24,327 nucleotides of DNA from Archaeoglobus_B sp964471215 (GTDB lineage Archaea; Halobacteriota; Archaeoglobi; Archaeoglobales; Archaeoglobaceae), in NCBI GenBank assembly GCA_964471215.1, contig CAYYFC010000023.1, forward strand, positions 1 through 24,327, given 5' to 3'. Position numbers and translations under genes: made by a program. The notes beneath the pieces are model-generated. The model was given only the letters and a program-made list of their open reading frames with translations, was not told the DNA's origin and did not search any database. How positions within the stretch are numbered: position 1 is the stretch's first letter; each line of letters begins with the position of its first letter. Below are positions 6,974 to 14,315 of the stretch, one piece after another.

Positions 6974-7282
6974 TCAGCCCTCCTTATCATCGGATAGGAT
7001 GTCATCGGAATCCTCCTTTTTCATGGGAATCCCTGACTTCTTTATGTCTTCAATTACATTAAAATTTAAAAAACTTAATTTCAATATATCCCTATGAACT
7101 CTATAACGGCTTATGTGCAGGGATTAAACGAGAACAATATACGTATTTACGCTTAAACGAGCATATAGCTTCAGCATGTGCCCTAACGCTTTGGTTTTAT
7201 ATGTCAGTTTTTCAAAACAACAGATATGTCTAAAGAGATATAGAACTAATGGTTTGGCAGGTAGTCCGATCAACCAAAATGT
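6974..7282 (-). pseudogene. Possible decayed gene, interrupted by one in-frame stop
   Basis: On the minus strand one frame stays open from 7282 to a TGA at 6974, about 100 codons, apart from a single TAA at 7124-7126. The part after the TAA reads like protein: LHISRYRVHRDILKL, a possible helix-turn-helix, then NVIEDIKKSGIPMKKEDSDD. The part before contains ALGHMLKLYARL. No good start codon with a ribosome-binding site is seen. The minus-strand order of frame, stop and then perfect hairpin resembles the 3' end of an insertion element, but I do not recognise the family. Chance openness in this AT-rich DNA is not excluded. Confidence 0.28.
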
Positions 7283-7353
7283 TTATCTACATCCAAAACG
7301 AACTAATTAAGGGGCGCTTTATCAGTTTTAATACCCATACCCGCCGTCACCTA

Positions 7354-7956
7354 TTACAGTTTTTTAGCGCCCCCCAATTTAACTTCAATCACCTTCCCTC
7401 TCGGTTTCTCCTCCTTAAATATTTGACCCTCAAATCTATAGACCTCTGCACCTGATAACCAGCAATCGGGAGGTAAACCTGCCTTCATACATGTCTGGGA
7501 TAGGAATTCCTCCTGATCGAAGCCGTATTCAACGGCCACCTGGGGCAGAAGAAGTCCCGAATATATCCCGTACTTAACCATCAGTCCATGCTTACCTATC
7601 TCTATGTGCTTTGGAATCTCCAGTGGTTTTGCTTCTATCTTCTCTGGAGGTGTGAGTATCGTTACCTCAACCGTTATCCTGTCCATTTCATCTATCTTAA
7701 CGGGTGAAAATCTGGGATCCTCTGTAGCTGCCGAAATCGCCGATTCTATTATGGCCTCATCCAGCCTCTTTATAGGATATGGAAATCCTATACATCCCCT
7801 CAATTCATGATCTATAAGGAGAGTTGTGAAAACGCCCATTTTCTTTTCAAATATCCCGGAGTATCTATCCTTTATGACTTCTCCTTTGCTCAAATAAGTC
7901 TCAATAGCCTTTCTTGCCAATCTGACAGCTTTTTCACCTTCCTCTATTGATAACAT
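7354..7956 (-). CDS. AMMECR1-domain protein
   Basis: This 200-residue protein has the hallmark LRGCIGFPYPIKRL (about residues 53-66) and the later segments DPRFSPV, LLLPQVAVEYGFDQEEFL and CMKAGLPPDCW typical of AMMECR1 proteins. The family is found in archaea, bacteria and eukaryotes and has no agreed biochemical role; radical-chemistry partners have been suggested for some members. The length is normal and there is no signal peptide. The start at 7956 is supported by a TATA box about 25 bases upstream. It is transcribed on its own. Confidence 0.9.
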   Translation of the reverse strand: MLSIEEGEKAVRLARKAIETYLSKGEVIKDRYSGIFEKKMGVFTTLLIDHELRGCIGFPYPIKRLDEAIIESAISAATEDPRFSPVKIDEMDRITVEVTILTPPEKIEAKPLEIPKHIEIGKHGLMVKYGIYSGLLLPQVAVEYGFDQEEFLSQTCMKAGLPPDCWLSGAEVYRFEGQIFKEEKPRGKVIEVKLGGAKKL

Positions 7957-8297
7957 AATAGAGAGTAACCGATGAACTTTATAACATTTGTCTAGTCATA
8001 TCATCAAAGCCTCTCAGGCTATCAAAATTGCCGAAATACATCGATGCAATTCAAATCTAGAATCCCTTAATTCAATTAAGGCTGCAATAAATCGCATGCG
8101 TCGTTAATACAATCACAAATGCTTAGGGTTTATTATCTTGGTTTTTGATCTTATTAAATGGTAACAATAAAAAAGGATTTGTCTTAACATTGCGTGTGCG
8201 TAGCGTTTTAAACTTCCTCTTCCGCTATTAAACCTTGGCAGAGATTATATCTACTCTAGAAATCCTTAAAGCTTGATTTTCATGCTTTTACGAATTT
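7957..8297 (-). promoter_or_regulatory. Gene-free stretch with the AMMECR1 promoter
   Basis: A TATA-like TTATAAAG on the minus strand (about 7977-7984) lies about 25 bases before the start codon at 7956. A perfect small inverted repeat, CCTTAATT-c-AATTAAGG, sits at 8065-8081. The remainder, up to the end of the symporter gene, shows no gene or strong structure. Confidence 0.4.
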
Positions 8298-9665
8298 TTA
8301 AGCCTCAAAATTTTTACAGCGAAATCTAAAGCTGATAGCGTTGGATTTTGATCTTTCCGTAAGGCTTGTTAAGAAGAATACGGCAAATGAGATCAGAAAT
8401 ACGAGAATTGATGTATATGGACACTTAATGGCCGATAGGACTATTGCCAGTATAAATCCTGAAAGAAGTGTAGCAATTCCGGTTTTCTTTCCACCCATAT
8501 CCCAGTGAAATATTCCGAATATGAGAGGTATTTGACATAACAGTAACGTTGATGACAGCACAGCCAGCTCAACAATGTAACTTATCCTTTTCAACGCAAA
8601 TAACGCTACGACGAATGTGATTATCAGAACCATCATCCTACCCATTAAAACACCCCTCTTCTCACCTATCAGATCCCTTAAAACCATTGAGGAAAGAGTT
8701 AGTATTATCGAATTCGCTGTCGTGACGGATGCCATTAAGATGCTTAGGGCAATCGGTAAGGCTAGATAGCTTGGCATTAAGTCCAGAAGAATTGGTGTAA
8801 CCTTATCTCTGTCGGCGACAAATGGAAAAATACCTTTATCCGTTGCAAGTCTCAGACTTAAACCGAGTAAAGTTACCAGAACTGTATAAGTTAAACCGAA
8901 AAGACCGAAGAGTAAAACCATTCTTCTTAGAGCTCCCCTATCCTTTGGAATAAATATCCTCTGAAAAACTTGGGGATTTGTCATGGCAAAGAAAAACCAG
9001 GGGATCGTCAGGCTTGCAAATTTTATAGGAGTCCAAAACTCGTTCGGGAATTCTGCTGATTTTGATATACCGAAGCACAAGTTATTCCCGACCCATAAAA
9101 CAGCTACTATCGCCATTGTTAGCATGAATATACCCTGAATTGCATCCGTCAGAGCAACTCCTCTCAGGCCACCTATAAAGGCCCATAAGGCCACTACTAT
9201 CGATGCTATAAGCACACCCTGTGTATAGTCTATTCCAAGTATCAGCGCAATTCCTATTATCTGTATTGACGTGTATGGTATAAGGGATATCATCGCTATT
9301 ATCGTAGCAAGTCTTGATACGAGTGGATCGTATCTCTCCGAAAATATCTCGGCCGGAGAAACCAGCCCCTTTTCCTTGGCAATGGACCATATCTTGGGAG
9401 CGTAATAGCTTAGGAGGAGAAGAGTGCCGATGAGGTACATGAGCTCGAATCCCGCAGATCCAATTCCAGTCTTATAAGCAAAACCTACCAGACCTATCAT
9501 CATGAAGGCAGAATAGGTCGTAGCAGCATATGTTAAGGCCGAAACGAATCCGCTTATCCTCCTTCCACCGACAAAGTAGTCATCCTGTGTTTTTATACCC
9601 CTCTTTGCATACACGGCTATAAGTGTTCCGATAGCGATGTATAATACGACTGCAAGGATCATCAT
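8298..9665 (-). CDS. Sodium:solute symporter (SSS family) permease
   Basis: This is a polytopic membrane transporter with about a dozen hydrophobic helices. It contains the SSS family segment DDYFVGGRRISGFVSALTYA near the start and GLRGVALTDAIQGIFM in the middle. SSS permeases move a solute inward with sodium. The substrate cannot be read from the sequence. The start is placed at the ATG at 9665 because GAGGTGGAG lies just before it; a longer frame back to 9734 would overlap the small membrane-protein gene. From 9665 the protein has 455 residues. The stop of the upstream gene overlaps its start (ATGATGA), so the two are translationally coupled. The promoter carries tandem operators, and a thiamine-related regulator and thi4 lie nearby, so uptake of a thiamine precursor is possible. 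Confidence 0.88.
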   Translation of the reverse strand: MMILAVVLYIAIGTLIAVYAKRGIKTQDDYFVGGRRISGFVSALTYAATTYSAFMMIGLVGFAYKTGIGSAGFELMYLIGTLLLLSYYAPKIWSIAKEKGLVSPAEIFSERYDPLVSRLATIIAMISLIPYTSIQIIGIALILGIDYTQGVLIASIVVALWAFIGGLRGVALTDAIQGIFMLTMAIVAVLWVGNNLCFGISKSAEFPNEFWTPIKFASLTIPWFFFAMTNPQVFQRIFIPKDRGALRRMVLLFGLFGLTYTVLVTLLGLSLRLATDKGIFPFVADRDKVTPILLDLMPSYLALPIALSILMASVTTANSIILTLSSMVLRDLIGEKRGVLMGRMMVLIITFVVALFALKRISYIVELAVLSSTLLLCQIPLIFGIFHWDMGGKKTGIATLLSGFILAIVLSAIKCPYTSILVFLISFAVFFLTSLTERSKSNAISFRFRCKNFEA

Positions 9666-9793
9666 ACTCTCCACCTCATTGCAAGATAAATTAGATAAGC
9701 AGCGACAATAGATATCCAGTAATAGTACGCCCAAATGGATTTAAAGGCGAATGGTGCAATCATAGCCAATATGAATATCAAATCCGGTATCAT
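9662..9793 (-). CDS. Small membrane protein (43 aa) coupled to the symporter
   Basis: This short gene starts at an ATG at 9793, preceded by TTAGGAGATC as a clear ribosome-binding site, and ends in a TGA overlapping the symporter start. The product is mostly hydrophobic. It has two short helical segments (about residues 3-17 and 22-39), aromatic residues in between (WAYYYW) and a basic end, MRWRV. Small membrane proteins encoded directly before SSS permeases are known elsewhere (for example YhdT next to the pantothenate permease PanF), where they are thought to be accessory subunits. No sequence kinship to those is claimed. The coupling, ribosome-binding site and promoter position make it a convincing real gene. 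Confidence 0.75.
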   Translation of the reverse strand: MIPDLIFILAMIAPFAFKSIWAYYYWISIVAAYLIYLAMRWRV

Positions 9794-9820
9794 TTTTGAT
9801 CTCCTAAACCCAGCATTACT

Positions 9821-9872
9821 TATCGAACACTCGTTCATCGAACATATGTTCGATAGGTAATTATATAAATTT
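9821..9872 (-). promoter_or_regulatory. Symporter-operon promoter with two tandem GAAC-N4-GTTC operators
   Basis: On the minus strand a TATA box (TTTATATAATT, about 9859-9869) is followed by two palindromes of the form GAAC-N4-GTTC. One is at 9840-9851, inside the perfect 18-base palindrome ATCGAACATATGTTCGAT (9837-9854). The other, with CTCG-type spacing bases, is at 9825-9836. They are 15 bases apart and cover the expected transcription start, so a bound protein should block transcription. Confidence 0.7.
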
Positions 9873-10369
9873 TTTGCAGCTGTATTTTTGCTATCGATTC
9901 TTAAACAAGAAAATCATGTAATAAATATCTGTTTTTATTTAAAACTCGATGATATTATTTTAAAATATGTCAAAACATAATATATCAGTACTCAAATGAA
10001 ATATACGCATTTATTCACATTATTTGGCAGAATAAAGTCCTTTAAATGGCAAACGAGTCTCTCGGTCGCCTTGTATCTTTGCGATTCAATCCTTTTATCT
10101 GACAGATTTTGGAAACATTAATCGATGTATGTCAAAGCTATAAATCGGTATTTGCCTTAAATTACTTAATCTAAACCCAATAGCCCTTTTACGTCCAATT
10201 TCGTATAGAGCTAATGCCGCAAGGAATAATTCACATCCTAACGCAATGCACTTTTAGATAAAAAATGGGAAAATCCTCCATGCTCATCCTTAGCTTATAG
10301 GGCCGTTATCTGCGACTTTTTGTCAGATGGAAAAACATCTTATTTTAAAGATCGACTGTTATAGCAGAC
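9873..10369. promoter_or_regulatory. Gene-free divergent region between the symporter operon and the regulator
   Basis: This interval of about 500 bases has no supported gene. Just before the regulator, TATTTTAAAG (about 10341-10350) is a likely TATA box about 25 bases from the ATG, suggesting a leaderless message. A leftward frame open for 52 codons (10095-10253) reads somewhat like protein but lacks a start codon, and I do not call it. No other repeat or strong structure is visible. Confidence 0.4.
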
Positions 10370-11365
10370 ATGGATGCCGAAAGAAAGATTATCAATTATT
10401 TAAAGGATAGAGGAGAGGTCTTACAGAGTAGAATACATAAGGATCTGGGATTATCAAAATCCACTGTTTCTGAAATCTTAAAAAGGCTTGAAAAGGAGGG
10501 AAAAATTGTAAGAGAGAGAGTTGCAGGTAGATCCTATAGAATCTGGTACTTTGAACATGCACCAAAGCCAGTTGAGGGTATTGTAAGAATAGGAATTCTG
10601 AGGGCATCTGAGTATCCTCACATTCTTTTATCATTAAGGAATTTGGACATCAAAGCATATATAAGAGTCTTTGATAGCGCGTTAGATCTCACAAAGGCTT
10701 TATCCTCATACCGAATCGACATAGGCTTTTCGCCTTTTATAACTCAAACAGTTTTCGCACTGCTACTAAAATCCATTAAGATACACAGAATAGTTGCGTT
10801 TAACGGTAGCGGTATCGTTTACAAGAAGGATTTAAGGAGCTGCAAGACCTTTGCAACCTCGGAGTTCTCAGCAATGGAAAGCAACCTAAAACTCTCATTG
10901 GAAAAGCTTGGACATAACTTATACGATTTAAACTTCAGATACTTTAATTCGATAGGAGATGCAATAAAATCATTTAAATCATGTGAATTTGATGCAATAG
11001 CTGTATGGGAGCCGTATTTTACCTTGCTCGGCTATTACAAGATTCCCTTTAGGGACATAATCGGTGATTACCCGTGTTGCTCAATGGCATCAAATCTAGA
11101 ATTTTACAAAAGAAATAAGACGTTAATTCAGGAGTTTATTAGATGTATTGAGGATTCTGTCGAGCTACTGAATTACGAGAGTAGGAGGATATCGGCTTCG
11201 AAATACCTTGCCAGAGAAATAGGATTGAACTGGAGGATTGTATTAAAGTCCTTTAAAAGTTATAAGTTCTCATGTAAGCTCGACTTCGACAACTTCAAAT
11301 TCTTAGAGAATTACGGATTGAAGCTTACAAGGAACAGTATAAAAACAATCGCCGATATCCGGTAA
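10370..11365 (+). CDS. Winged-helix regulator fused to an NMT1/THI5-like ligand-binding domain
   Basis: Residues 1-65 form a winged helix-turn-helix (LKDRGEVLQSRIHKDLGL, STVSEILKRLEKEGKIVRE, then a wing ending in RIWYF). Residues about 72-310 match the NMT1/THI5 and SsuA-like substrate-binding fold: DIGFSPF, GSGIVYKKDL, FATSEFSAMESNLKLSLEKL and FDAIAVWEPYFTLLG. There is no signal peptide, so the binding domain is cytoplasmic and probably senses a small molecule to control DNA binding. NMT1/THI5 folds bind pyrimidine or related compounds in thiamine metabolism, and thi4 is the next gene, convergent with this one. It differs from the known archaeal thiamine regulator ThiR, which joins an HTH to a ThiN domain. 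The ligand is not determined by sequence. Confidence 0.82.
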   Translation: MDAERKIINYLKDRGEVLQSRIHKDLGLSKSTVSEILKRLEKEGKIVRERVAGRSYRIWYFEHAPKPVEGIVRIGILRASEYPHILLSLRNLDIKAYIRVFDSALDLTKALSSYRIDIGFSPFITQTVFALLLKSIKIHRIVAFNGSGIVYKKDLRSCKTFATSEFSAMESNLKLSLEKLGHNLYDLNFRYFNSIGDAIKSFKSCEFDAIAVWEPYFTLLGYYKIPFRDIIGDYPCCSMASNLEFYKRNKTLIQEFIRCIEDSVELLNYESRRISASKYLAREIGLNWRIVLKSFKSYKFSCKLDFDNFKFLENYGLKLTRNSIKTIADIR

Positions 11366-11453
11366 AAATCTAGCTTTAACAAATTGCATTCAATCAATAG
11401 TTAAGACTTAGAAACACATGTCCGAGATAAAACTTTAAAATGTAGGAGTATAC

Positions 11454-12215
11454 TTACCTTTCCTTGAGATCCTCCGATATTATTTCGGCTATCCTCTTAC
11501 CGCTAAGAAGCATACCTCCAAATATCGGTCCCATTCTCGGCAGTCCGAAGACGTTTGCAACGGCCATGCCCGTGACATATAGACCTGGGAATATCTCACA
11601 TGCTTTTTCTACGACCCCTCTTTCTCCCATTTCAGCGTACATGAACCCCTCTCCCCTAATCTTAATCTTTCCGGTCTTCCTTTCTAAAATCCTGCAGACA
11701 ACTGCTTCATGCCCGGTAGCATCCACAACAGCTCTTGCATAAAGTACTAGCGGGTCAACGTGCATGTCGCTGAGCACAGACGATGTCCAGTTTATAACGA
11801 GTCCGCAGACCCTTTCATCCTTAACCATGAGATCCTCCACGATCATGGAGTTGAAGACAAGTACACCGGCCTTAGAAATGTTATATATTAACGATCCCGC
11901 TAACTCAATGGAATCTATAACATAATGTCGTTCGTCAAATCTCTTATAAGATATCTTAAGATCATCCAGTATACTCAACGCTTCCTCCTGAACGACTACT
12001 TTATTAAAAAACATTCCTCCTCCCCAGATTCCTCCTCCAAGGCTTAGATTTTTCTCTATTAGACACACCTTGAAATCCTTCTTTGCCAGGTAATACGATG
12101 CTGTCAAACCAGATGGTCCTCCTCCCACTACGGCCACATCGCATCTCAATCCATCTAAAAACTTCGATGTCCACTCTTTTACAATCGCCTCTGTAATTAT
12201 CGTTTCATCGATCAT
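11454..12215 (-). CDS. thi4: Thi4-family thiazole synthase (ribose-1,5-bisphosphate isomerase-like)
   Basis: Thi4 makes the thiazole part of thiamine from NAD, glycine and a sulfur source. The 253-residue protein has the dinucleotide-binding GGGPSGLTASYYLA (31-44), GGGIWGGGMFF (60-70), a GHE segment at 168-170 and the C-terminal GLPRMGPIFGGMLLSG. At the site of the sacrificial cysteine of the yeast enzyme the sequence reads DMHVDPL, with His152. This is the pattern of the methanogen enzymes that use free sulfide and act catalytically, so the same chemistry is expected here. The start at 12215 lies 30 bases downstream of the DUF655 gene. The TATA-like and ATCGAACA sequences between them suggest its own promoter. 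Confidence 0.93.
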   Translation of the reverse strand: MIDETIITEAIVKEWTSKFLDGLRCDVAVVGGGPSGLTASYYLAKKDFKVCLIEKNLSLGGGIWGGGMFFNKVVVQEEALSILDDLKISYKRFDERHYVIDSIELAGSLIYNISKAGVLVFNSMIVEDLMVKDERVCGLVINWTSSVLSDMHVDPLVLYARAVVDATGHEAVVCRILERKTGKIKIRGEGFMYAEMGERGVVEKACEIFPGLYVTGMAVANVFGLPRMGPIFGGMLLSGKRIAEIISEDLKER

Positions 12216-12227
12216 AAGGAATGGGAC

Positions 12228-12249
12228 ACTGTTCGATTTAAAAAATTAT
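12228..12249 (-). promoter_or_regulatory. thi4 promoter with an ATCGAACA half site
   Basis: On the minus strand an A/T-rich TATA-like element (ATAATTTTTTAAAT) is followed directly by ATCGAACA (12230-12237) and GTGTCC. The 8-mer is identical to the half site in the symporter promoter palindrome and has the same position just after the TATA element. The second half, GTGTCC, is degenerate compared with the GTTC half in that promoter. Confidence 0.45.
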
Positions 12250-12833
12250 GCTGTAAATAGCTTATACTTCGTGTTTGGATTTTGAAGTTCGTAAATAATT
12301 CTTTGAACTATACATTTCTCGGGCTGAATTTTTACCCTTTTTGCGATGTCCTCAAAACTCTTGAAAGGTTCTTTTTTTCTCTCCTCTATTATCGCCCACA
12401 TAGTCTTCTTACCGATTCCCGGCAACAACTCCAGCTGATGAAGTCTCGTCGTGATGGACTCAGACTTGTTAAAAAATTCAACAAATCTTTCCTCCTGACT
12501 TTTAACTATTTTCTCTAATACAAATGGCAACTCCGATTTTGACGTTGGTGTTAGTTGATCAAATCTAAGTCTCCTCTTTATCCTGTTAACGACATCCCTC
12601 TTCTCAAGATCCTTGCCTATATAGACCCTGTCCATGACAAGTGGATTCACATCTTTCTTGACGCTAACCTCAAGTAGCGTGAAAAACTTTTCACCAACCA
12701 CCTGGGCAATCGGCTCTCTCTTATGAATTGGTCTCTTATCATCAGGATATCCATAGGGGAGAAAATCTATAATATATGCAAAATCCTCGAACTTTTCCCT
12801 ATTAATCTCTTTTCTCCTCTTAATCTCCTTCAT
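12246..12833 (-). CDS. DUF655 family protein with helix-hairpin-helix
   Basis: This 195-residue archaeal protein starts with a region containing FAYIIDFLPYGYPDDKRP and IAQVVGEKFFTLLEV. It ends with a helix-hairpin-helix segment LHQLELLPGIGKKTMWAIIEER (about residues 131-152) that usually contacts nucleic acid. This is the DUF655 family, which has no established function. It is the third gene of the leftward rpl21e-rpoF-DUF655 cluster, whose order is conserved in many euryarchaea and often continues with the rRNA methyltransferase gene ksgA. Here the next gene is thi4 instead. A role in RNA metabolism is an inference from the context and the helix-hairpin-helix. Confidence 0.88.
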   Translation of the reverse strand: MKEIKRRKEINREKFEDFAYIIDFLPYGYPDDKRPIHKREPIAQVVGEKFFTLLEVSVKKDVNPLVMDRVYIGKDLEKRDVVNRIKRRLRFDQLTPTSKSELPFVLEKIVKSQEERFVEFFNKSESITTRLHQLELLPGIGKKTMWAIIEERKKEPFKSFEDIAKRVKIQPEKCIVQRIIYELQNPNTKYKLFTA

Positions 12834-12859
12834 AAAATCACCGATAATAAAAGAGCGAA

Positions 12860-13216
12860 TTATCTATATTTATCTATTATACTCAGTATTTCATTTATCT
12901 GATCGGGTGTCAGCGTAAGTCTTTCCTTGGCGTAAATTATCCTAACCTCATCAGGTATCCTCGGCATAATATCTACGAGTTTAATCGCTATCTCCTTTTT
13001 TGGAACCTGTGGGAGTTTTAAGAGCTCGTTGACGAGTTCTTTAGCCTTATCCGCTGGTATCTTCGAAAAAGTCCTTAGGTGCTTCAAAGCCCTCCTAGTC
13101 TCGTACAGGAGTTCTGCTTTTTTCTGCCTTTTCTTTACTATCTCCTCCATCAATTCCTTAGCCTCAGCTATAGTTATGTAATCAAAATCCTTAACCTCCT
13201 TAAACATGTCAACCAC
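12860..13216 (-). CDS. rpoF: DNA-directed RNA polymerase subunit F (Rpo4/RpoF)
   Basis: RpoF (Rpb4 homologue) forms the stalk of the archaeal RNA polymerase with subunit E. The 118-residue protein shows the family pattern ITIAEAKELMEEIVKKR, LKHLRTFSKIPADKAKELV and the C-terminal RLTLTPDQINEILSIIDKY. The start is uncertain. A GTG at 13216 overlaps the end of the L21e gene by eight bases, while an in-frame ATG at 13207 would shorten the protein by three residues and start just after that stop codon. No strong ribosome-binding site decides between them. Either way it is coupled to rpl21e. Confidence 0.95.
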   Translation of the reverse strand: MVDMFKEVKDFDYITIAEAKELMEEIVKKRQKKAELLYETRRALKHLRTFSKIPADKAKELVNELLKLPQVPKKEIAIKLVDIMPRIPDEVRIIYAKERLTLTPDQINEILSIIDKYR

Positions 13217-13502
13217 TCTGAGGCTTTAAATGTTCGGGTCTGACTATCAGGGTCTTGTAAGAATTTCCATCCCTAATCCTTACAAGGTAAGCCCTCCCTC
13301 TCTGACCTATCACAATACCCGTTCTCCCTTGGAATCTGGGATGTGGCATACCCTTATGAACCGATGAATCAATATCAATATGAACCCTCTGTCCTATTTC
13401 AAATGTCTGCAGGGCTCTTCTAATCTTTATACCCTTTTCTCTAACCCTTTTTCTTAATTTCCTCCCAGATTTAAACCTAAAACCATGAGATTTCCAACCC
13501 AT
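13209..13502 (-). CDS. rpl21e: 50S ribosomal protein L21e
   Basis: This 97-residue basic protein matches L21e of the archaeal large ribosomal subunit. It has the early motif SHGFRFKSGRKLRKRVREKG, then IDIDSSVHKGMPHPRFQGRTG and the final IVRPEHLKPQ. It is the first gene of the leftward cluster with rpoF and DUF655; its end overlaps the rpoF frame. GAGGGGTCGG directly before the ATG may act as the ribosome-binding site. Confidence 0.97.
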   Translation of the reverse strand: MGWKSHGFRFKSGRKLRKRVREKGIKIRRALQTFEIGQRVHIDIDSSVHKGMPHPRFQGRTGIVIGQRGRAYLVRIRDGNSYKTLIVRPEHLKPQSG

Positions 13503-13548
13503 GCCGACCCCTCAGATCTTTGTAGTAAAATGGATATTTAATACTTTC

Positions 13549-14262
13549 CTATTTAAGGGCTTTTTCAAAAATATTCAAATACTTAGACGGTTTGTACAGA
13601 AATTCGAGCTTCTTCAAGTCTTTTACAAGCTTGTAAATTTCTTCTCTCCTTTTTAATCCCAATTCCTTTGGAATTCTAGGTTTTAAAAATCTTATATCTG
13701 GCACTTCACCGTATCTATCGTTTTTTATCCATCCATCTTCGGTGTAATAATAGCAGGCACCTCTCATGGCTTTATATGGCTCGTAGTTTGACTTAAAATC
13801 TCTGTATACCCAGTTTGCCATTTTTAGCTCTTTATTTGATGGATTAATTGTTACATGTCCGTAATTAGGTGGAATTATTACCTTATCACCTTCTCTTGCT
13901 TTTACAGCTATGACGTCAACTATTTTCCCCTTTTCCTCCTTCTGGAGCAAATATAAAGCTTCACCCTTTAAAACCTCATAGATCTCCGCATAACTAAGGT
14001 TATCCTCTGCGATTGGATGATAATGGCCGAATGTTTTTATGTATTCCCTTCCTATCCTGTTCGGAGGTATTATTGTCAAATCAAACCTTAACTTACTCTC
14101 GAGTATTCTCTCATAATCTCTTTTGCTATAATAAACATCTCTGAACATATAATAAGCCGGAAAATCTTCCTTCAACTCATCTGGAAATGCCAGAACGGGT
14201 TTTAAATCGCTCGCATACCTAATTTCAGCCTTAAACCTTCGACCGCATATTTCGATTTCCAT
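13549..14262 (-). CDS. pgiA: Cupin-type glucose-6-phosphate isomerase
   Basis: This is the archaeal metal-dependent isomerase that interconverts glucose-6-phosphate and fructose-6-phosphate, unrelated to the bacterial Pgi. The cupin metal site is visible: His80 and His82 in TFGHYHP, Glu93 in YAEIYEVLKG, and His136 in PPNYGHVTIN. A three-residue insertion between the second His and the Glu, relative to the Pyrococcus enzyme as I remember it, lengthens that loop. The 237-residue protein has a longer C-terminal tail (rich in Lys, Leu and Glu) than the minimal cupin. AAAGGATG is the ribosome-binding site. It is divergent from mqnD, with only 53 bases between the two start codons. Confidence 0.94.
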   Translation of the reverse strand: MEIEICGRRFKAEIRYASDLKPVLAFPDELKEDFPAYYMFRDVYYSKRDYERILESKLRFDLTIIPPNRIGREYIKTFGHYHPIAEDNLSYAEIYEVLKGEALYLLQKEEKGKIVDVIAVKAREGDKVIIPPNYGHVTINPSNKELKMANWVYRDFKSNYEPYKAMRGACYYYTEDGWIKNDRYGEVPDIRFLKPRIPKELGLKRREEIYKLVKDLKKLEFLYKPSKYLNIFEKALK

Positions 14263-14315
14263 ACATCCTTTTTATCCGATAAACATTTAAGCTTAATTAA
14301 TTTAAACAGTGAACG
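14263..14315. promoter_or_regulatory. Compact divergent promoter between pgiA and mqnD
   Basis: Fifty-three bases serve two genes. On the minus strand GCTTAAAT lies about 30 bases before the pgiA start; on the plus strand TTAATTAATTTAAAC lies about 20-25 bases before mqnD. The two TATA-like elements nearly touch, so initiation in the two directions may interfere. Confidence 0.45.

Larger units (their letters stand above)
6809..7353. other. Gene-free stretch: hairpin plus possible decayed gene
   Basis: No intact gene is supported between ubiX and the AMMECR1 gene. The interval contains a perfect 11-base hairpin at 6926-6949 and a leftward open region with one in-frame stop (6974-7282), described separately. 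An 8-base direct repeat TAAACGAG occurs near 7125 and 7154. The rest shows nothing I can name. Confidence 0.4.

Noticed and set aside
6960..6980. Box C-like ATGATGA on the minus strand, suggesting a C/D guide RNA
   Set aside because: No box D (CTGA) at a suitable distance downstream and no C'/D' pair, so a C/D RNA cannot be supported.
7249..7455. Rightward open frame overlapping the end of the AMMECR1 gene
   Set aside because: No ribosome-binding site and largely antisense to a recognised gene.
9082..9390. Second leftward frame inside the symporter gene
   Set aside because: Overlaps the transporter core in another frame; the translation lacks hydrophobic helices or motifs.
9665..9734. N-terminal extension of the symporter to 9734
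   Set aside because: Overlaps the well-supported 43-residue gene, and the extension (Cys-rich, not membrane-like) lacks a ribosome-binding site.
10095..10253. Leftward open frame of 52 codons with a protein-like reading (contains ALALYEIGRKRAIGFRL)
   Set aside because: No start codon or ribosome-binding site, no recognised family, and CGT-type arginine codons unlike the neighbours. A gene remnant is possible but chance is as likely.
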